DNA of 53,999 nt from an uncultured Bulleidia sp. (GTDB taxonomy: Bacteria > Bacillota_I > Bacilli_A > Erysipelotrichales > Erysipelotrichaceae). The translations under genes and the position numbers were made by a program. A model generated the notes under the pieces. The model saw nothing but the letters and a program-made list of their open reading frames with translations, did no database searches and had not been told where the DNA came from. Shown here one piece after another: positions 8,689-18,014 of the stretch; the stretch's first letter is position 1, and each line of letters begins with the position of its first letter. The stretch covers positions 1 through 53,999 of the forward strand of contig CAMUDN010000010.1 in the NCBI GenBank assembly GCA_947087645.1. The letters run 5' to 3'.

Positions 8689-8700
8689 TAAATATCTTAA

Positions 8701-8733
8701 AAAGATAGTTTACTTAAGTAAACTATCTTTTTC
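8701..8733. terminator. Bidirectional terminator
   Basis: AAAGATAGTTTAC (8701-8713) and its exact complement (8718-8730) around a TTAA centre, with T run on the plus side. It overlaps the stop codon (8710-8712) of the minus-strand gene arriving from the right. Confidence 0.85.
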
Positions 8734-8910
8734 TATTTTATAACCACCTTTAGCTAAAAAACTTTTATATGCAATCTTAATTTCCGATGGACAATCAATT
8801 GGCAAATCTTTAATTTCTCCCTCTCTTGCATACTTTATAACATTACGTAAAAACCATTTAGCTTGTTCTATTTGATCATATTCTTGCCAATTTTCTGGTA
8901 ACTTTATCAT
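8710..8910 (-). CDS. Small hypothetical protein after degV
   Basis: 66 aa, not recognised. Mixed charged and aromatic sequence (NWQEYDQIEQAKWFLRNV), soluble, no signal peptide. Starts three bases after the degV stop, so it is the last gene of the long minus-strand operon and is probably coupled to degV. Ends inside a palindromic terminator. Confidence 0.7.
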   Translation of the reverse strand: MIKLPENWQEYDQIEQAKWFLRNVIKYAREGEIKDLPIDCPSEIKIAYKSFLAKGGYKIEKDSLLK

Positions 8911-8913
8911 CTA

Positions 8914-9804
8914 TTAATTACTAAAATCAGCATCTACTTTACGCCGATCTTCTCCTAAGAAAAAACAAGCTGTTGTACCAGGACCCGTATGTGAACCAAT
9001 TGTTGTACCAATATCAACATGATGAATCTTTACATTCGGATATTCTTTTTGAATCATTTCTCCTAGCATTTGTGCATCATCTAAGCACATGGCATTTGCA
9101 ATCATCACATCTTCCATCACTGGTGAACCATATTTTTTAATCATTTCCAGTGTCATCGCCATCGTTTTCTTTTTACCTCGAATCTTTTTACGCACTACCA
9201 ATTTACCTTCTTGATTAACTGCCATAAGTGGTTCAATATGTAACATATTACCAATCATTCCAGATGTCTTAGAAATTCTACCACCACGTATAAAATAAGT
9301 TAAATCACCAGAAAAGAACCATGCCCCAATGTTATATCTAATTTGTTTTCCATATTCAAATAATTCATCAATATTAAACCCACTATCTCTTTTTAAAACC
9401 AATTGATGAACTAAAAAACCAATACCAATCGTAGCATTCAAACTATCAAGAACATATATTTTACGTTTTGGAAATTCTTCCATTAATTGATTAGCTATCA
9501 AACAAGCACTATGATAACTACCCGACAAGCCAGAAGATAAACAAACATGTAAAACATCCATTCCTTTTTCTAAAAAAGGACGAAAATAATCTAAATACTC
9601 ACCTGTTGAAACTTGGGAAGTATGTGTTATTGATCCTTTAGCCATCGCTGAATAAAACGATTTAATACTTAATGTTTCGCCAAAATCATCTTTATATTCT
9701 TTACCATCAATAAGATAATGATAAGCAATCGTTGGAATATCATGCTGATCTAAATAATCTTTTGTTAAATCAGCAACTGTCTCTGTACTTAAAATAAATG
9801 GCAT
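8914..9804 (-). CDS. DegV-family fatty-acid-binding protein
   Basis: 296 aa, full length. Begins with the family ILSTETVADL, then TSQVSTGEY, LSSGLSGSYHSA and the RGGRISKTSG motif, and ends with GSHTGPGTTACFFLG. DegV/FakB proteins bind a fatty acid and, with a FakA kinase, feed exogenous fatty acids into lipid synthesis; whether this copy is a FakB is not shown. 53 bases separate it from nth upstream. Confidence 0.92.
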   Translation of the reverse strand: MPFILSTETVADLTKDYLDQHDIPTIAYHYLIDGKEYKDDFGETLSIKSFYSAMAKGSITHTSQVSTGEYLDYFRPFLEKGMDVLHVCLSSGLSGSYHSACLIANQLMEEFPKRKIYVLDSLNATIGIGFLVHQLVLKRDSGFNIDELFEYGKQIRYNIGAWFFSGDLTYFIRGGRISKTSGMIGNMLHIEPLMAVNQEGKLVVRKKIRGKKKTMAMTLEMIKKYGSPVMEDVMIANAMCLDDAQMLGEMIQKEYPNVKIHHVDIGTTIGSHTGPGTTACFFLGEDRRKVDADFSN

Positions 9805-9857
9805 CTTATTCCTCCTTAAACATATTCTAAACTGCTCCTTAAAATTTGTAAAAAAAT

Positions 9858-10505
9858 TTAAGCACCAGATACATAATTTTTCTGTTTTTCAAAACAATGT
9901 TCGATAAATGGACAACGCCAACACTGAGGTTTCCTTGCTTGACATAAATAACGACCAAAAAAAATCATTTGGTGATGAGTTTTTATCCATCTTTCAGAAT
10001 TAATTTTCTTTTTTAACTTTTTTTCAATCGTTAATACACTATCATTTTCATTAACTAAACCAAGTCTTTTAGCAATCCGTGCAACATGTGTATCAACTGC
10101 TAAAGCTGGAATATTAAAACATTCTGCTTGAATAACATTAGCACATTTACGACCAACACCTGGCAAAGAAATTAATGCTTCCATATCAGAAGGAATAACA
10201 CCTCCAAAATGAGCAATAACATTATTAGCAAAGCCAACAATATTCTTTGCTTTAGCATGATATAAACCCAATCTAGAAATACAATTCTCAACATCTTTAA
10301 TATTAGCCTTAGCTAATGATTGAAGATCAGGATATTGTTTAAATAAATGCGGTGTAACTTGATTAACTGAAACATCTGTACTTTGTGCTGATAAAATAAC
10401 AGCAATACATAATTCATAAGTATTATGAGCTTGTAATTCACCCTTAGCTTCTGGAAAAAGTTGATCTAAAAAAGATAAAATTGATTTAATTGCTAATGCT
10501 TTCAT
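9858..10505 (-). CDS. nth: Endonuclease III (DNA glycosylase/AP lyase)
   Basis: 215 aa. Helix-hairpin-helix LPGVGRKCANV with the catalytic lysine, then VDTHVARIAKRLG with the catalytic aspartate, and a C-terminal iron-sulfur cluster with cysteines spaced C-x6-C-x2-C-x5-C. All key residues are present. Removes oxidised pyrimidines in base excision repair. Overlaps the dnaD-like gene by four bases, the order dnaD-nth seen in many Firmicutes. Confidence 0.95.
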   Translation of the reverse strand: MKALAIKSILSFLDQLFPEAKGELQAHNTYELCIAVILSAQSTDVSVNQVTPHLFKQYPDLQSLAKANIKDVENCISRLGLYHAKAKNIVGFANNVIAHFGGVIPSDMEALISLPGVGRKCANVIQAECFNIPALAVDTHVARIAKRLGLVNENDSVLTIEKKLKKKINSERWIKTHHQMIFFGRYLCQARKPQCWRCPFIEHCFEKQKNYVSGA

Positions 10506-11041
10506 TGACGATCCTCAAGAATCGCATGTAATTTTTCGTCATTTTTATAAGCTGATAAAATACATGCTTCAATATAAGAAAAATTAATTTTATCATTTAT
10601 CAAAGCTTCTCTTAACGCCCAAATAATAACCTTATCATCATAAGCTTTATGCCATTCTACTAATTTTTGTAATTCAGTTGAACTTAATGGACGGTTGAAA
10701 TTTTGATCAAAAATACTAAAAAGAGAACTATCCATATCATCTTGACTAATCTTCTTTTGATCATATAAAAAAAGTCCTTGTAAATCAAAATGTGGTCCCA
10801 TATTCGTACTTGTGATATTTAAGTAACCTTTATTTATTAATTGATTTAATAAAGTTTCTATTTCTTCTTCTTGCAAATGCAATTTCAATCCCAAATGATT
10901 TAAATTAATAAACTCACCATGTTCATTAAAAAAATCTAAAATTAAAACTAACAATGCTTCTTTATCACTTAAACCAAGATATTCAAGATGACTAATAATC
11001 CAATCACGATGTTGAAAATAAGGTTGTTCATACCATTCCAT
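10502..11041 (-). CDS. dnaD: DnaD-domain replication initiation protein
   Basis: 179 aa. N-terminal winged-helix part (about 15-95, LSDKEALLVLILDFF) and a C-terminal DnaD/DnaB2 domain (about 105-165) ending near YIEACILSAYK. DnaD helps load the helicase during replication restart and initiation. Shorter than Bacillus DnaD (about 230 aa), lacking the long C-terminal tail. Position directly upstream of nth supports the name. Confidence 0.82.
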   Translation of the reverse strand: MEWYEQPYFQHRDWIISHLEYLGLSDKEALLVLILDFFNEHGEFINLNHLGLKLHLQEEEIETLLNQLINKGYLNITSTNMGPHFDLQGLFLYDQKKISQDDMDSSLFSIFDQNFNRPLSSTELQKLVEWHKAYDDKVIIWALREALINDKINFSYIEACILSAYKNDEKLHAILEDRQ

Positions 11042-11049
11042 AAAAACTC

Positions 11050-11403
11050 CTAATTATTATTTAAACGTATAAATTCTTCTAAAGTATAACTCGGACAATC
11101 AGCCCATAATGATTCTAAATGATACATCTCTCGACTTTCAGCAAGAAAAAAATGAACAATAAAACCATGAGCATCTAAAAGTAACCATGTACTCTGATCA
11201 TCTCCTTCATGATGAAAATGATGTGTATATTTACTTAATTCTTCTTCACTAAGAGTTAATAATGACTTTAGATGGCGGGTATTTTTAGCCGTCAATAAAA
11301 TGAAATAATCAGTAAAAAAACATCTTTTACGAACATCTAGAATACGTATATTTTCTGCTAATTTAGTATCTAATAAATATAAAAGACTACTTAATTTGTC
11401 CAT
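11050..11403 (-). CDS. rsfS: Ribosomal silencing factor RsfS
   Basis: 117 aa, the usual RsfS/YbeB length. Shows the family pattern ILDVRKRCFFTDYFILLTAKN, then the WLLLDAHGFIVHFFL and FYHLESLWAD-like (YHLESLWADC) end. Binds ribosomal protein uL14 and blocks joining of subunits in starvation. Its start overlaps the yqeK end by 17 bases, the order yqeK-rsfS common in Firmicutes. Confidence 0.9.
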   Translation of the reverse strand: MDKLSSLLYLLDTKLAENIRILDVRKRCFFTDYFILLTAKNTRHLKSLLTLSEEELSKYTHHFHHEGDDQSTWLLLDAHGFIVHFFLAESREMYHLESLWADCPSYTLEEFIRLNNN

Positions 11404-12169
11404 TTTTCTGTCCTTCTAAAAAAATTTTTTGATTCTTTAAAACTAGCTTAACACATTTTTTTAAATCTGTTCTGGCTAATTGTTCCTCTGCCCTTGTATC
11501 ATAAGCCCTTAAAGGCTCAATTTTATCAGCAATAAACAAAATATAGTCATAAGCATTCTGACCCTTTAATCCCAATGAATGTCTTTCAATAGCATGTAAC
11601 AATATTTTATCTTGAATACCTAAATTTTTTTTCAACCAATCAGCTGCTAAAAAACCATGTATCGCCCATTTTGGTATTAATTGATACGTCTTTAATTGCT
11701 TAAATTTACGAACCTGTTCCTCTTCATCTTTACAAATATCATGCCAAAGTCCCATTAGATATGCTCTTTCTGTATCTAGATGATACAGTTTAGCTAAATT
11801 AGCACAAACATTGGCAACCGAATAAGAATGAGCTACTCTTTTTGCTTTTAAATGTAATTGTAAGATATTCTTAGCAAAAGCATGTGTTTTAACCAAGTAA
11901 TAGCGAATAACCTTTGGAGCATAATAAAACTTACCCTCTTGAATAGCCTTTTCATCCTGACTCTTCCAGATATCAGCTTCTGATATTACTTCCATTATGT
12001 TAATATTATGATTTTTTTGAAAAACTTTATTTAATAATAACAAACGTTCTTTTTTAGGTAATATACCATCTTCAAAGCAAGTAATACATATCTTACCTTT
12101 TTTGGCTAAGCGTCTCAATCTACGATGATCCGTTTCTGAAATAGGATCAAAACTACCAATATAATTCAT
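11387..12169 (-). CDS. yqeK: YqeK-type HD hydrolase with degenerate NadD-like N-terminus
   Basis: 260 aa. Residues about 105-255 form a YqeK HD domain: His114, the HD pair His143-Asp144 (GLWHDICKD), further histidines at AIHGF and AIERHS and a late aspartate (IADKIEP); YqeK hydrolyses symmetrical dinucleoside tetraphosphates such as Ap4A. The first 100 residues look like a worn nicotinate-mononucleotide adenylyltransferase: IGSFDPI is kept, but the HxGH motif reads SETDH, the central nucleotide-binding part is shortened, and a NadD-like tail (APKVIRYYLVK) leads into the HD domain. NadD activity is therefore unlikely. Overlaps yhbY and rsfS. Confidence 0.85.
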   Translation of the reverse strand: MNYIGSFDPISETDHRRLRRLAKKGKICITCFEDGILPKKERLLLLNKVFQKNHNINIMEVISEADIWKSQDEKAIQEGKFYYAPKVIRYYLVKTHAFAKNILQLHLKAKRVAHSYSVANVCANLAKLYHLDTERAYLMGLWHDICKDEEEQVRKFKQLKTYQLIPKWAIHGFLAADWLKKNLGIQDKILLHAIERHSLGLKGQNAYDYILFIADKIEPLRAYDTRAEEQLARTDLKKCVKLVLKNQKIFLEGQKNGQIK

Positions 12170-12456
12170 CGTGGTAATTGAATCTCAGGCTTTTTAAAAG
12201 CTTTATATAAAACAATATGACGACCGATAATTTGAACTACTTCTGAATTAGTGAGACGTGATAAATCAAAAGCCAATTCTTTTAAATCAACCGTTAATGT
12301 TTTTAAAATATGAATTTTAATTAATTCATGCGTATTAAAACTATTTTTAATCAATTGAATAAATGTATCTGATAAACCATCTTTGCCACACTGATATAAA
12401 GCATGCTTTGTTTGAATTAATGATTTTAAATATGATTTTTGTTTTGTATTTAACAT
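12166..12456 (-). CDS. yhbY: YhbY-type RNA-binding protein (CRM domain)
   Basis: 96 aa, single CRM domain. LNTKQKSYLKSL at the start and KTLTVDLKELAFDLSRLTNSEVVQIIGRHIVLYK at positions about 46-80 show the GxxxxLY-type end of the fold. Associated with ribosome assembly (50S precursors). Start shares one base with the yqeH stop (TAATG), and its own end overlaps the yqeK start by four bases. Confidence 0.9.
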   Translation of the reverse strand: MLNTKQKSYLKSLIQTKHALYQCGKDGLSDTFIQLIKNSFNTHELIKIHILKTLTVDLKELAFDLSRLTNSEVVQIIGRHIVLYKAFKKPEIQLPR

Positions 12457-13502
12457 TATATTATTGCCTTTCTTGTATAAAATACCATATTTTCTGGTAA
12501 ATAAAATGTAATCTTTTTAAAACAGCCACTTAAACAAAACCACCCTAAGCCTGGTAAAACAACATCTACTTTATCTATTTGCTTAATAAATGAAACTTTT
12601 TGAGATAATTTAGAAGCTATCATCGGCTTTAATTCTCTACCACATTGTCTTTGCCATAATTCATCAGCATGTGCTAATTTAGTCCGATGAAGCAATAAAT
12701 TTTCAGCTAAGTAGAAACAAATAGAAGCTTTATTTTGGGGGATAATATCCATTCTAAATAAAGCCGCTATAAAATAACTTTGGGGATTATAAATTTGATA
12801 ATTACGACTCTTTATTTGTTTATGTACTAAAATATAGTATAAATCAGCTTCTTTAACTTGCATCAGATATGAAATTTCAACTTCTAAACCTGGTGTATCA
12901 ATCCATTCATAACCATTTTTAGTTCTGGTTATAAATGCTTGGGTTGTTCCCGGATAATATGATGTCGTAACTTGTTCAACTTGTAATAAGCGATTAAATA
13001 ATGAACTTTTACCAGCATTAGCTAAACCAATAAAAAGAAAATGATGTCCTAAAGGATATTGCAAACAATAATTTTCTAATTCATTTAATCCTAAATTAAT
13101 TTTTGTACTATTAAGAAAAATATGTTTAATTGGTAAATCATATTTTGTAATAAGACACCTAACATAATTAACTAATCTTTCAAATTTAATACTATCGGGT
13201 AATAAATCACATTTACTTAAAACTAAAATAACATCCCTATTTTGTATTTCTTTAACCCATTTCTGACTTAAACTTTCTTCTATAGCTAAACAATCAACTA
13301 CCCAAATAATCAATCCTTTTTGAGCTAAGATATTTTGTATTACCATCTGTGAGGGAATACCAAAACGTTGAGAATAAACAGGATCATTATAATGTTGTAA
13401 GCGAAAGCAACGTTGGCAATATACAGCATCTTTTTTAGGGCTAAAACCGGGCATTTTTATATTTTCATATTGCAAAGTTATACCACAACCAATACATTTC
13501 AT
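12456..13502 (-). CDS. yqeH: Ribosome-biogenesis GTPase YqeH
   Basis: 348 aa. Circularly permuted GTPase: N-terminal zinc finger (CIGCG and YCQRC), then G4 (LSKCDLLP), G5-like LNSTK, G1 (GLANAGKSSLFNRLL), G2 threonine in TTSYYPGTT and G3 (DTPGLE), followed by a C-terminal RNA-binding region. Needed for 30S assembly in Bacillus. Coupled to parC (ATGA overlap) and yhbY. The aroE gene found between yqeH and yhbY in Bacillus is absent here. Confidence 0.93.
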   Translation of the reverse strand: MKCIGCGITLQYENIKMPGFSPKKDAVYCQRCFRLQHYNDPVYSQRFGIPSQMVIQNILAQKGLIIWVVDCLAIEESLSQKWVKEIQNRDVILVLSKCDLLPDSIKFERLVNYVRCLITKYDLPIKHIFLNSTKINLGLNELENYCLQYPLGHHFLFIGLANAGKSSLFNRLLQVEQVTTSYYPGTTQAFITRTKNGYEWIDTPGLEVEISYLMQVKEADLYYILVHKQIKSRNYQIYNPQSYFIAALFRMDIIPQNKASICFYLAENLLLHRTKLAHADELWQRQCGRELKPMIASKLSQKVSFIKQIDKVDVVLPGLGWFCLSGCFKKITFYLPENMVFYTRKAII

Positions 13503-15994
13503 GAATTTACCTCAAATAATCCCAACTGTTCATAACTTACTTCTTTTTTATCATCAGTTATCTCTTGATCCTTAATTAAAGCTTGTTGAATACCTTTCAA
13601 TAAATATTGTTTATCATCTATCGCTAAAGTCATAAAACCCATATCTTTAGCTTTAAAGGCAATATCACCAACATTAATAATTACTTGACTTGCACCTAAA
13701 AAAACCAGTTCTTGACTCGCTTTAACAGCTAAAATATATTTCATTCTTGAAGGCTTTGATTTTACTACTTTACAAAGTCTTTCACCCATATTCTTAGCCC
13801 GCATACTTAATTTTAAGTCATCCCGATGTAGACGCTTAGCTTGCTTTTTAGCCGTTAAAAGAAGTAGATTTTCATTGTCATTTAAAGCACAAGCATCTGC
13901 AATCATATCATCTTTACTAAGTTTTAAGATCTGTACACCTTTAGAAATCTTAACTTCTGGAATTTGTTCAGCTGCCATACGTAAGCCAAAACCATCTTTA
14001 GTTACAATTGCGACTTCTTGTTTATCATAAACCATAAAAGCTGTTTGTACTTCATCACCATCATTTAAAATAATAGCTTTGAATAAACGTGAAGTACGTT
14101 CCATCTTCCAATCACACAATTTTGTTTTCTTAATTTTATTATTTTTAGTCACAATACATATCCAAGCATAAGAATCAAAGCTTACTACATGAATAACATC
14201 GACAATCTTTTCATCCGCATCCATATGTACAAATTTATTTAAATGACTACCAATATCTTTCCATTTTACATCATCTAATTGCCAAACTTGTAATAAAGCA
14301 TAATTACCTTTATTCGTAAAAAGTAAAAGATAATCTAATGTATTAACTTCTGTATATCCAATTAAATGATCATCTTCCTTTAAAGCTATATTTTGATCCT
14401 TTGAAGCATTATATGAACGTAAAGAAACACGTTTAAGATAACCATCTTTTGATACTGTGATCATAACTTGCTCAGATGAAATCATCGCTTGCTTATCAAT
14501 TACTATTTCGGCAATATCTGCTTCTATTTTAGTTATTCTCTTTTGTCCATATGTTTCCTTAATCATTTTTAATTCTTTAATGATAACATTATCTAAAACA
14601 GATTGATTTTCAATAATTGCTTTAGTTTCTTCAATTTGATTAACTAATTGTGCAAATTCACTACGCAAAGATACAATATCTGTATTACTTAAACGATATA
14701 AGCGTAAAGAAACAATTGCTTCAGCTTGTATTTCATCAAAACCAAAGTTTACTTGAAGATTAACTTTAGCATCCGCTTTATCTTTCGAAGCTCGAATCAA
14801 AGTAATTATCTCATCTAAAATAGAAATAGCCTTAATTAATCCCTCTATAATATGTAAACGTGTTTCCATTTTAGATAATTCATACTTAGAACGTCTTAAA
14901 ACCACTTCCTTACGAAAAGAAATAAAAGCATCTAATAACCCCAATAAACCTACTTGTTGAGGAGTTTCATTAATAATAGCTACATTATTATAATTATAAT
15001 AAATCTGTAAATCGGTATTTTTAAATAAATATTGCAAAATAAAATTAGCATCTACATCTTTTTTTAGTTCCACGATAATCCGTAAACCATTACGATCTGA
15101 TTCATCTCTTACATCAACTATACCATCAATAGCTTTACTTAAACGAATTTCATCCATCTTTTTAACAAGATTAGCTTTAATTACTTCATATGGTATTTCC
15201 GTAATTAAAATTTGTTGGTTATTCTTTGTGGCTATAATTTCTGTTTTAGCACGAATAACAATTCTTCCCTTACCACTTAAAAAAGCTTCATGAATCCCTT
15301 TTGCACCTTGCACAATGCCACCTGTTGGAAAATCTGGACCAGGTAAAATATCGATGATATCACTCAATTCTGCTTGAGGATTTTGAATACGATAAATTGT
15401 TGCATCAACAACTTCATTTAAATTATGAGGTGGCATATTTGTTGCATAACCAGCCGCAATACCACTTGCTCCATTGACGAGCATAACTGGAAAAGGAACA
15501 GGTAAAACAGTTGGTTCTTCATCCGTATCATCAAAATTAGGACTCATTTTAACTGTATTTTTATCTAAATCTTCTTCCATAGCTACCGTTACTTTAGCTA
15601 AACGGGCTTCCGTATAACGCATAGCTGCTGGTGGATCATCATCAATAGAACCATTATTACCATGCATATCAATTAATGGTAAACGAACTTTCCAATCTTG
15701 GGACATTCGGACCATTGCATCATAAACTGAAATATCACCATGAGGATGATAATTACCAATAACTAAACCAACTGTCTTAGCTGATTTACGATAAGGCTTA
15801 TCAAAAACATTACCATCATGGTACATAGCATATAAAATACGTCTTTGTACAGGCTTTAAACCATCACGAGCATCTGGTAAAGCTCTTTCTTGAATAATAT
15901 ATTTAGCATAACGTGAAAAACCAGCACCCATAATATCTTCTAAGCGTTGGTTAATATATTTTGTTTGATCAATCCATTCTCTTTTTTTAGCCAT
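13499..15994 (-). CDS. parC: DNA topoisomerase IV subunit A
   Basis: 831 aa from the ATG at 15994 (MAKKREW), chosen because CGAGGTGATC precedes it; longer in-frame reading to 16048 lies inside parE. Breakage-reunion domain with the catalytic Tyr127 (MRYTEARL) and a C-terminal beta-propeller region without a clear GyrA box; KSAKTVGLVIGNYHPHGD is ParC-like. The quinolone-contact serine after HPHGD is replaced by Ile88 (codon ATT, 15731-15733); the acidic partner Asp92 is kept. The start overlaps parE by 8 bases. Decatenates daughter chromosomes with ParE. Confidence 0.94.
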   Translation of the reverse strand: MAKKREWIDQTKYINQRLEDIMGAGFSRYAKYIIQERALPDARDGLKPVQRRILYAMYHDGNVFDKPYRKSAKTVGLVIGNYHPHGDISVYDAMVRMSQDWKVRLPLIDMHGNNGSIDDDPPAAMRYTEARLAKVTVAMEEDLDKNTVKMSPNFDDTDEEPTVLPVPFPVMLVNGASGIAAGYATNMPPHNLNEVVDATIYRIQNPQAELSDIIDILPGPDFPTGGIVQGAKGIHEAFLSGKGRIVIRAKTEIIATKNNQQILITEIPYEVIKANLVKKMDEIRLSKAIDGIVDVRDESDRNGLRIIVELKKDVDANFILQYLFKNTDLQIYYNYNNVAIINETPQQVGLLGLLDAFISFRKEVVLRRSKYELSKMETRLHIIEGLIKAISILDEIITLIRASKDKADAKVNLQVNFGFDEIQAEAIVSLRLYRLSNTDIVSLRSEFAQLVNQIEETKAIIENQSVLDNVIIKELKMIKETYGQKRITKIEADIAEIVIDKQAMISSEQVMITVSKDGYLKRVSLRSYNASKDQNIALKEDDHLIGYTEVNTLDYLLLFTNKGNYALLQVWQLDDVKWKDIGSHLNKFVHMDADEKIVDVIHVVSFDSYAWICIVTKNNKIKKTKLCDWKMERTSRLFKAIILNDGDEVQTAFMVYDKQEVAIVTKDGFGLRMAAEQIPEVKISKGVQILKLSKDDMIADACALNDNENLLLLTAKKQAKRLHRDDLKLSMRAKNMGERLCKVVKSKPSRMKYILAVKASQELVFLGASQVIINVGDIAFKAKDMGFMTLAIDDKQYLLKGIQQALIKDQEITDDKKEVSYEQLGLFEVNS

Positions 15995-17915
15995 TTTGAT
16001 CACCTCGTTGGAAATTATCCTCAAGTGTAAATTGGATATTTTCTTCAATCCAATTACGACGTAATTCCGGTTTATTTCCCATTAACATGGCAACTCTTTT
16101 TTCAGCAACGTATAAATCATCAATATTAACTTGAATTAAGCTACGATTTTGTGGATCCATGGTCGTTTCCCATAATTGTGTAGCATTCATCTCACCAAGA
16201 CCTTTATATCTTTGAATTTCTACTTTGCCCCATTTTTGCTTACAAGTTTCTAATTCTTCATCACTATAACAATAACTAATATTTTTACCTTTACTAACTT
16301 TATAAAGAGGTGCTAAAGCAATATAAACCATACCTTTCTCAACTAATGGACGCATATAGCGAAAGAAAAAAGTCAATAATAAAATCTGAATATGTGAACC
16401 ATCATTATCAGCATCTGTCATAATAATGACTTTTCCATAATTAACATCATTAATTTCAAAATCTTTACCAACACCCGCACCTATAGTGTAAATTAATGTA
16501 TTTAATTCTTCATTACGTTCAATATCATTTAATGAAACATGTTCTGTATTTAAGACTTTACCACGCAATGGTAAAATAGCTTGATAATAAGAATCTCTTC
16601 CCTGCTTAGCTGAACCACCAGCTGAATCACCTTCTACTAAAAATAACTCTTTCACTTTAGCATCTCGTGATTGAGCAGGTGATAATTTACCTGATAATAA
16701 TTTTTCACCTTTACCTAAATTTTTACCTTTGCGAACAGCTTCTTTAGCTTTACGAGCAGCTTCTCTTGCTTGCCGAGCTTTTAATATCTTTTGAATTAAT
16801 TCATCTGCTTGTTTATGATTTTCTTCTAACCAAAAACTGAATTTATCAAAAATGACACTTTCAACTGCTATTTTAGCTAATGGAGTTGTTAATTTACTTT
16901 TAACTTGACCTTGAAATTCCAAATAATCTTCTGGTATACGAACAGTTATAATACTTGTTAAACCTTCTCTTACATCAACACCTTCTAAATTTTTATCCTT
17001 TACTTTCAAAAAATTATATTTTCGTGCATAATCATTAATTGCCTTTGTAAAAGCCGACTTAAACCCAGCTTCATGACTACCACCATCACCTGTATGTACC
17101 AAATTAGCATAACTATAAGTATTTTCCTGATAACCATTTGTATATTGAAAAATACATGATACATCTATGTCTTTATATTTACCACTAAATTTTATGGCTG
17201 GGGTAATAGTCTGACAATCTTCATGCAGATATTGCAAAAAAGCAGATAATCCATCCTCATAAGCATATGTTTCTTTCTTTTCTTTACCTGGTCTTTTATC
17301 TTCTAAAATAATAGCAATACCTGATAAAAGAAAAGCTTCTTCCCTTGCTCTTTGAGCTACTTGATCAAAATTAAAATATGTATTAGAAAAAATGCTAGGA
17401 TCTGGTTTAAAACGTACAATCGTACCCGTTTTAGTCGTTTTACCTATTTCTTTTAATGGCGATATTATTCGTCCCCCTTCTTTAAATTCCATTTCCACAT
17501 GTTTACCATCATGAAAAGAATCAACAATCAGCCATTCACTTAAAGCATTTACTACTGAAGCTCCAACCCCATGTAAGCCACCAGCTGTTTTATAACCACC
17601 TTGTGAAGTAAACTTTCCTCCTGCATGTAAAACACCAAAAATAACCTGTATCGTTGGTATACCAGTAGCATGTAAACCGCTTGGCATACCCCGTCCATGA
17701 TCCACAACACTAACTGAACCATCTGCCTCTAAAGTAATATAAATTTCTTGACCATAACCGTTCAAAGCTTCATCTACAGCATTATCTACAATCTCCCATA
17801 TCAAGTGATGTAAACCTCTTATATCTGTTGAACCAATATACATACCTGGACGCTTACGAACAGCTTCTAAACCTTGTAAAACTTGAATACTATCGTCATT
17901 ATAACTATTTGCCAT
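15987..17915 (-). CDS. parE: DNA topoisomerase IV subunit B
   Basis: 642 aa. GHKL ATPase with EIVDNAVDEAL, DHGRGMP and GGLHGVGASVVNAL, a transducer domain, and TOPRIM with LVEGDSAGGSA and DADNDGSHI. Length and pairing with parC favour ParE over GyrB. First gene of the long minus-strand operon; AGGAGAT before the ATG. Divergent from plsY over a 99 bp gap that must hold both promoters. Confidence 0.94.
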   Translation of the reverse strand: MANSYNDDSIQVLQGLEAVRKRPGMYIGSTDIRGLHHLIWEIVDNAVDEALNGYGQEIYITLEADGSVSVVDHGRGMPSGLHATGIPTIQVIFGVLHAGGKFTSQGGYKTAGGLHGVGASVVNALSEWLIVDSFHDGKHVEMEFKEGGRIISPLKEIGKTTKTGTIVRFKPDPSIFSNTYFNFDQVAQRAREEAFLLSGIAIILEDKRPGKEKKETYAYEDGLSAFLQYLHEDCQTITPAIKFSGKYKDIDVSCIFQYTNGYQENTYSYANLVHTGDGGSHEAGFKSAFTKAINDYARKYNFLKVKDKNLEGVDVREGLTSIITVRIPEDYLEFQGQVKSKLTTPLAKIAVESVIFDKFSFWLEENHKQADELIQKILKARQAREAARKAKEAVRKGKNLGKGEKLLSGKLSPAQSRDAKVKELFLVEGDSAGGSAKQGRDSYYQAILPLRGKVLNTEHVSLNDIERNEELNTLIYTIGAGVGKDFEINDVNYGKVIIMTDADNDGSHIQILLLTFFFRYMRPLVEKGMVYIALAPLYKVSKGKNISYCYSDEELETCKQKWGKVEIQRYKGLGEMNATQLWETTMDPQNRSLIQVNIDDLYVAEKRVAMLMGNKPELRRNWIEENIQFTLEDNFQRGDQNG

Positions 17916-18014
17916 GTTATCTCCTACAGTTTATTTATTATACTAATTTTCAACCTTTTTTTGAAGAGATAAAACAAAGGGTATATACTAAGAACATTAG
18001 TAGGAGGATTTAAC

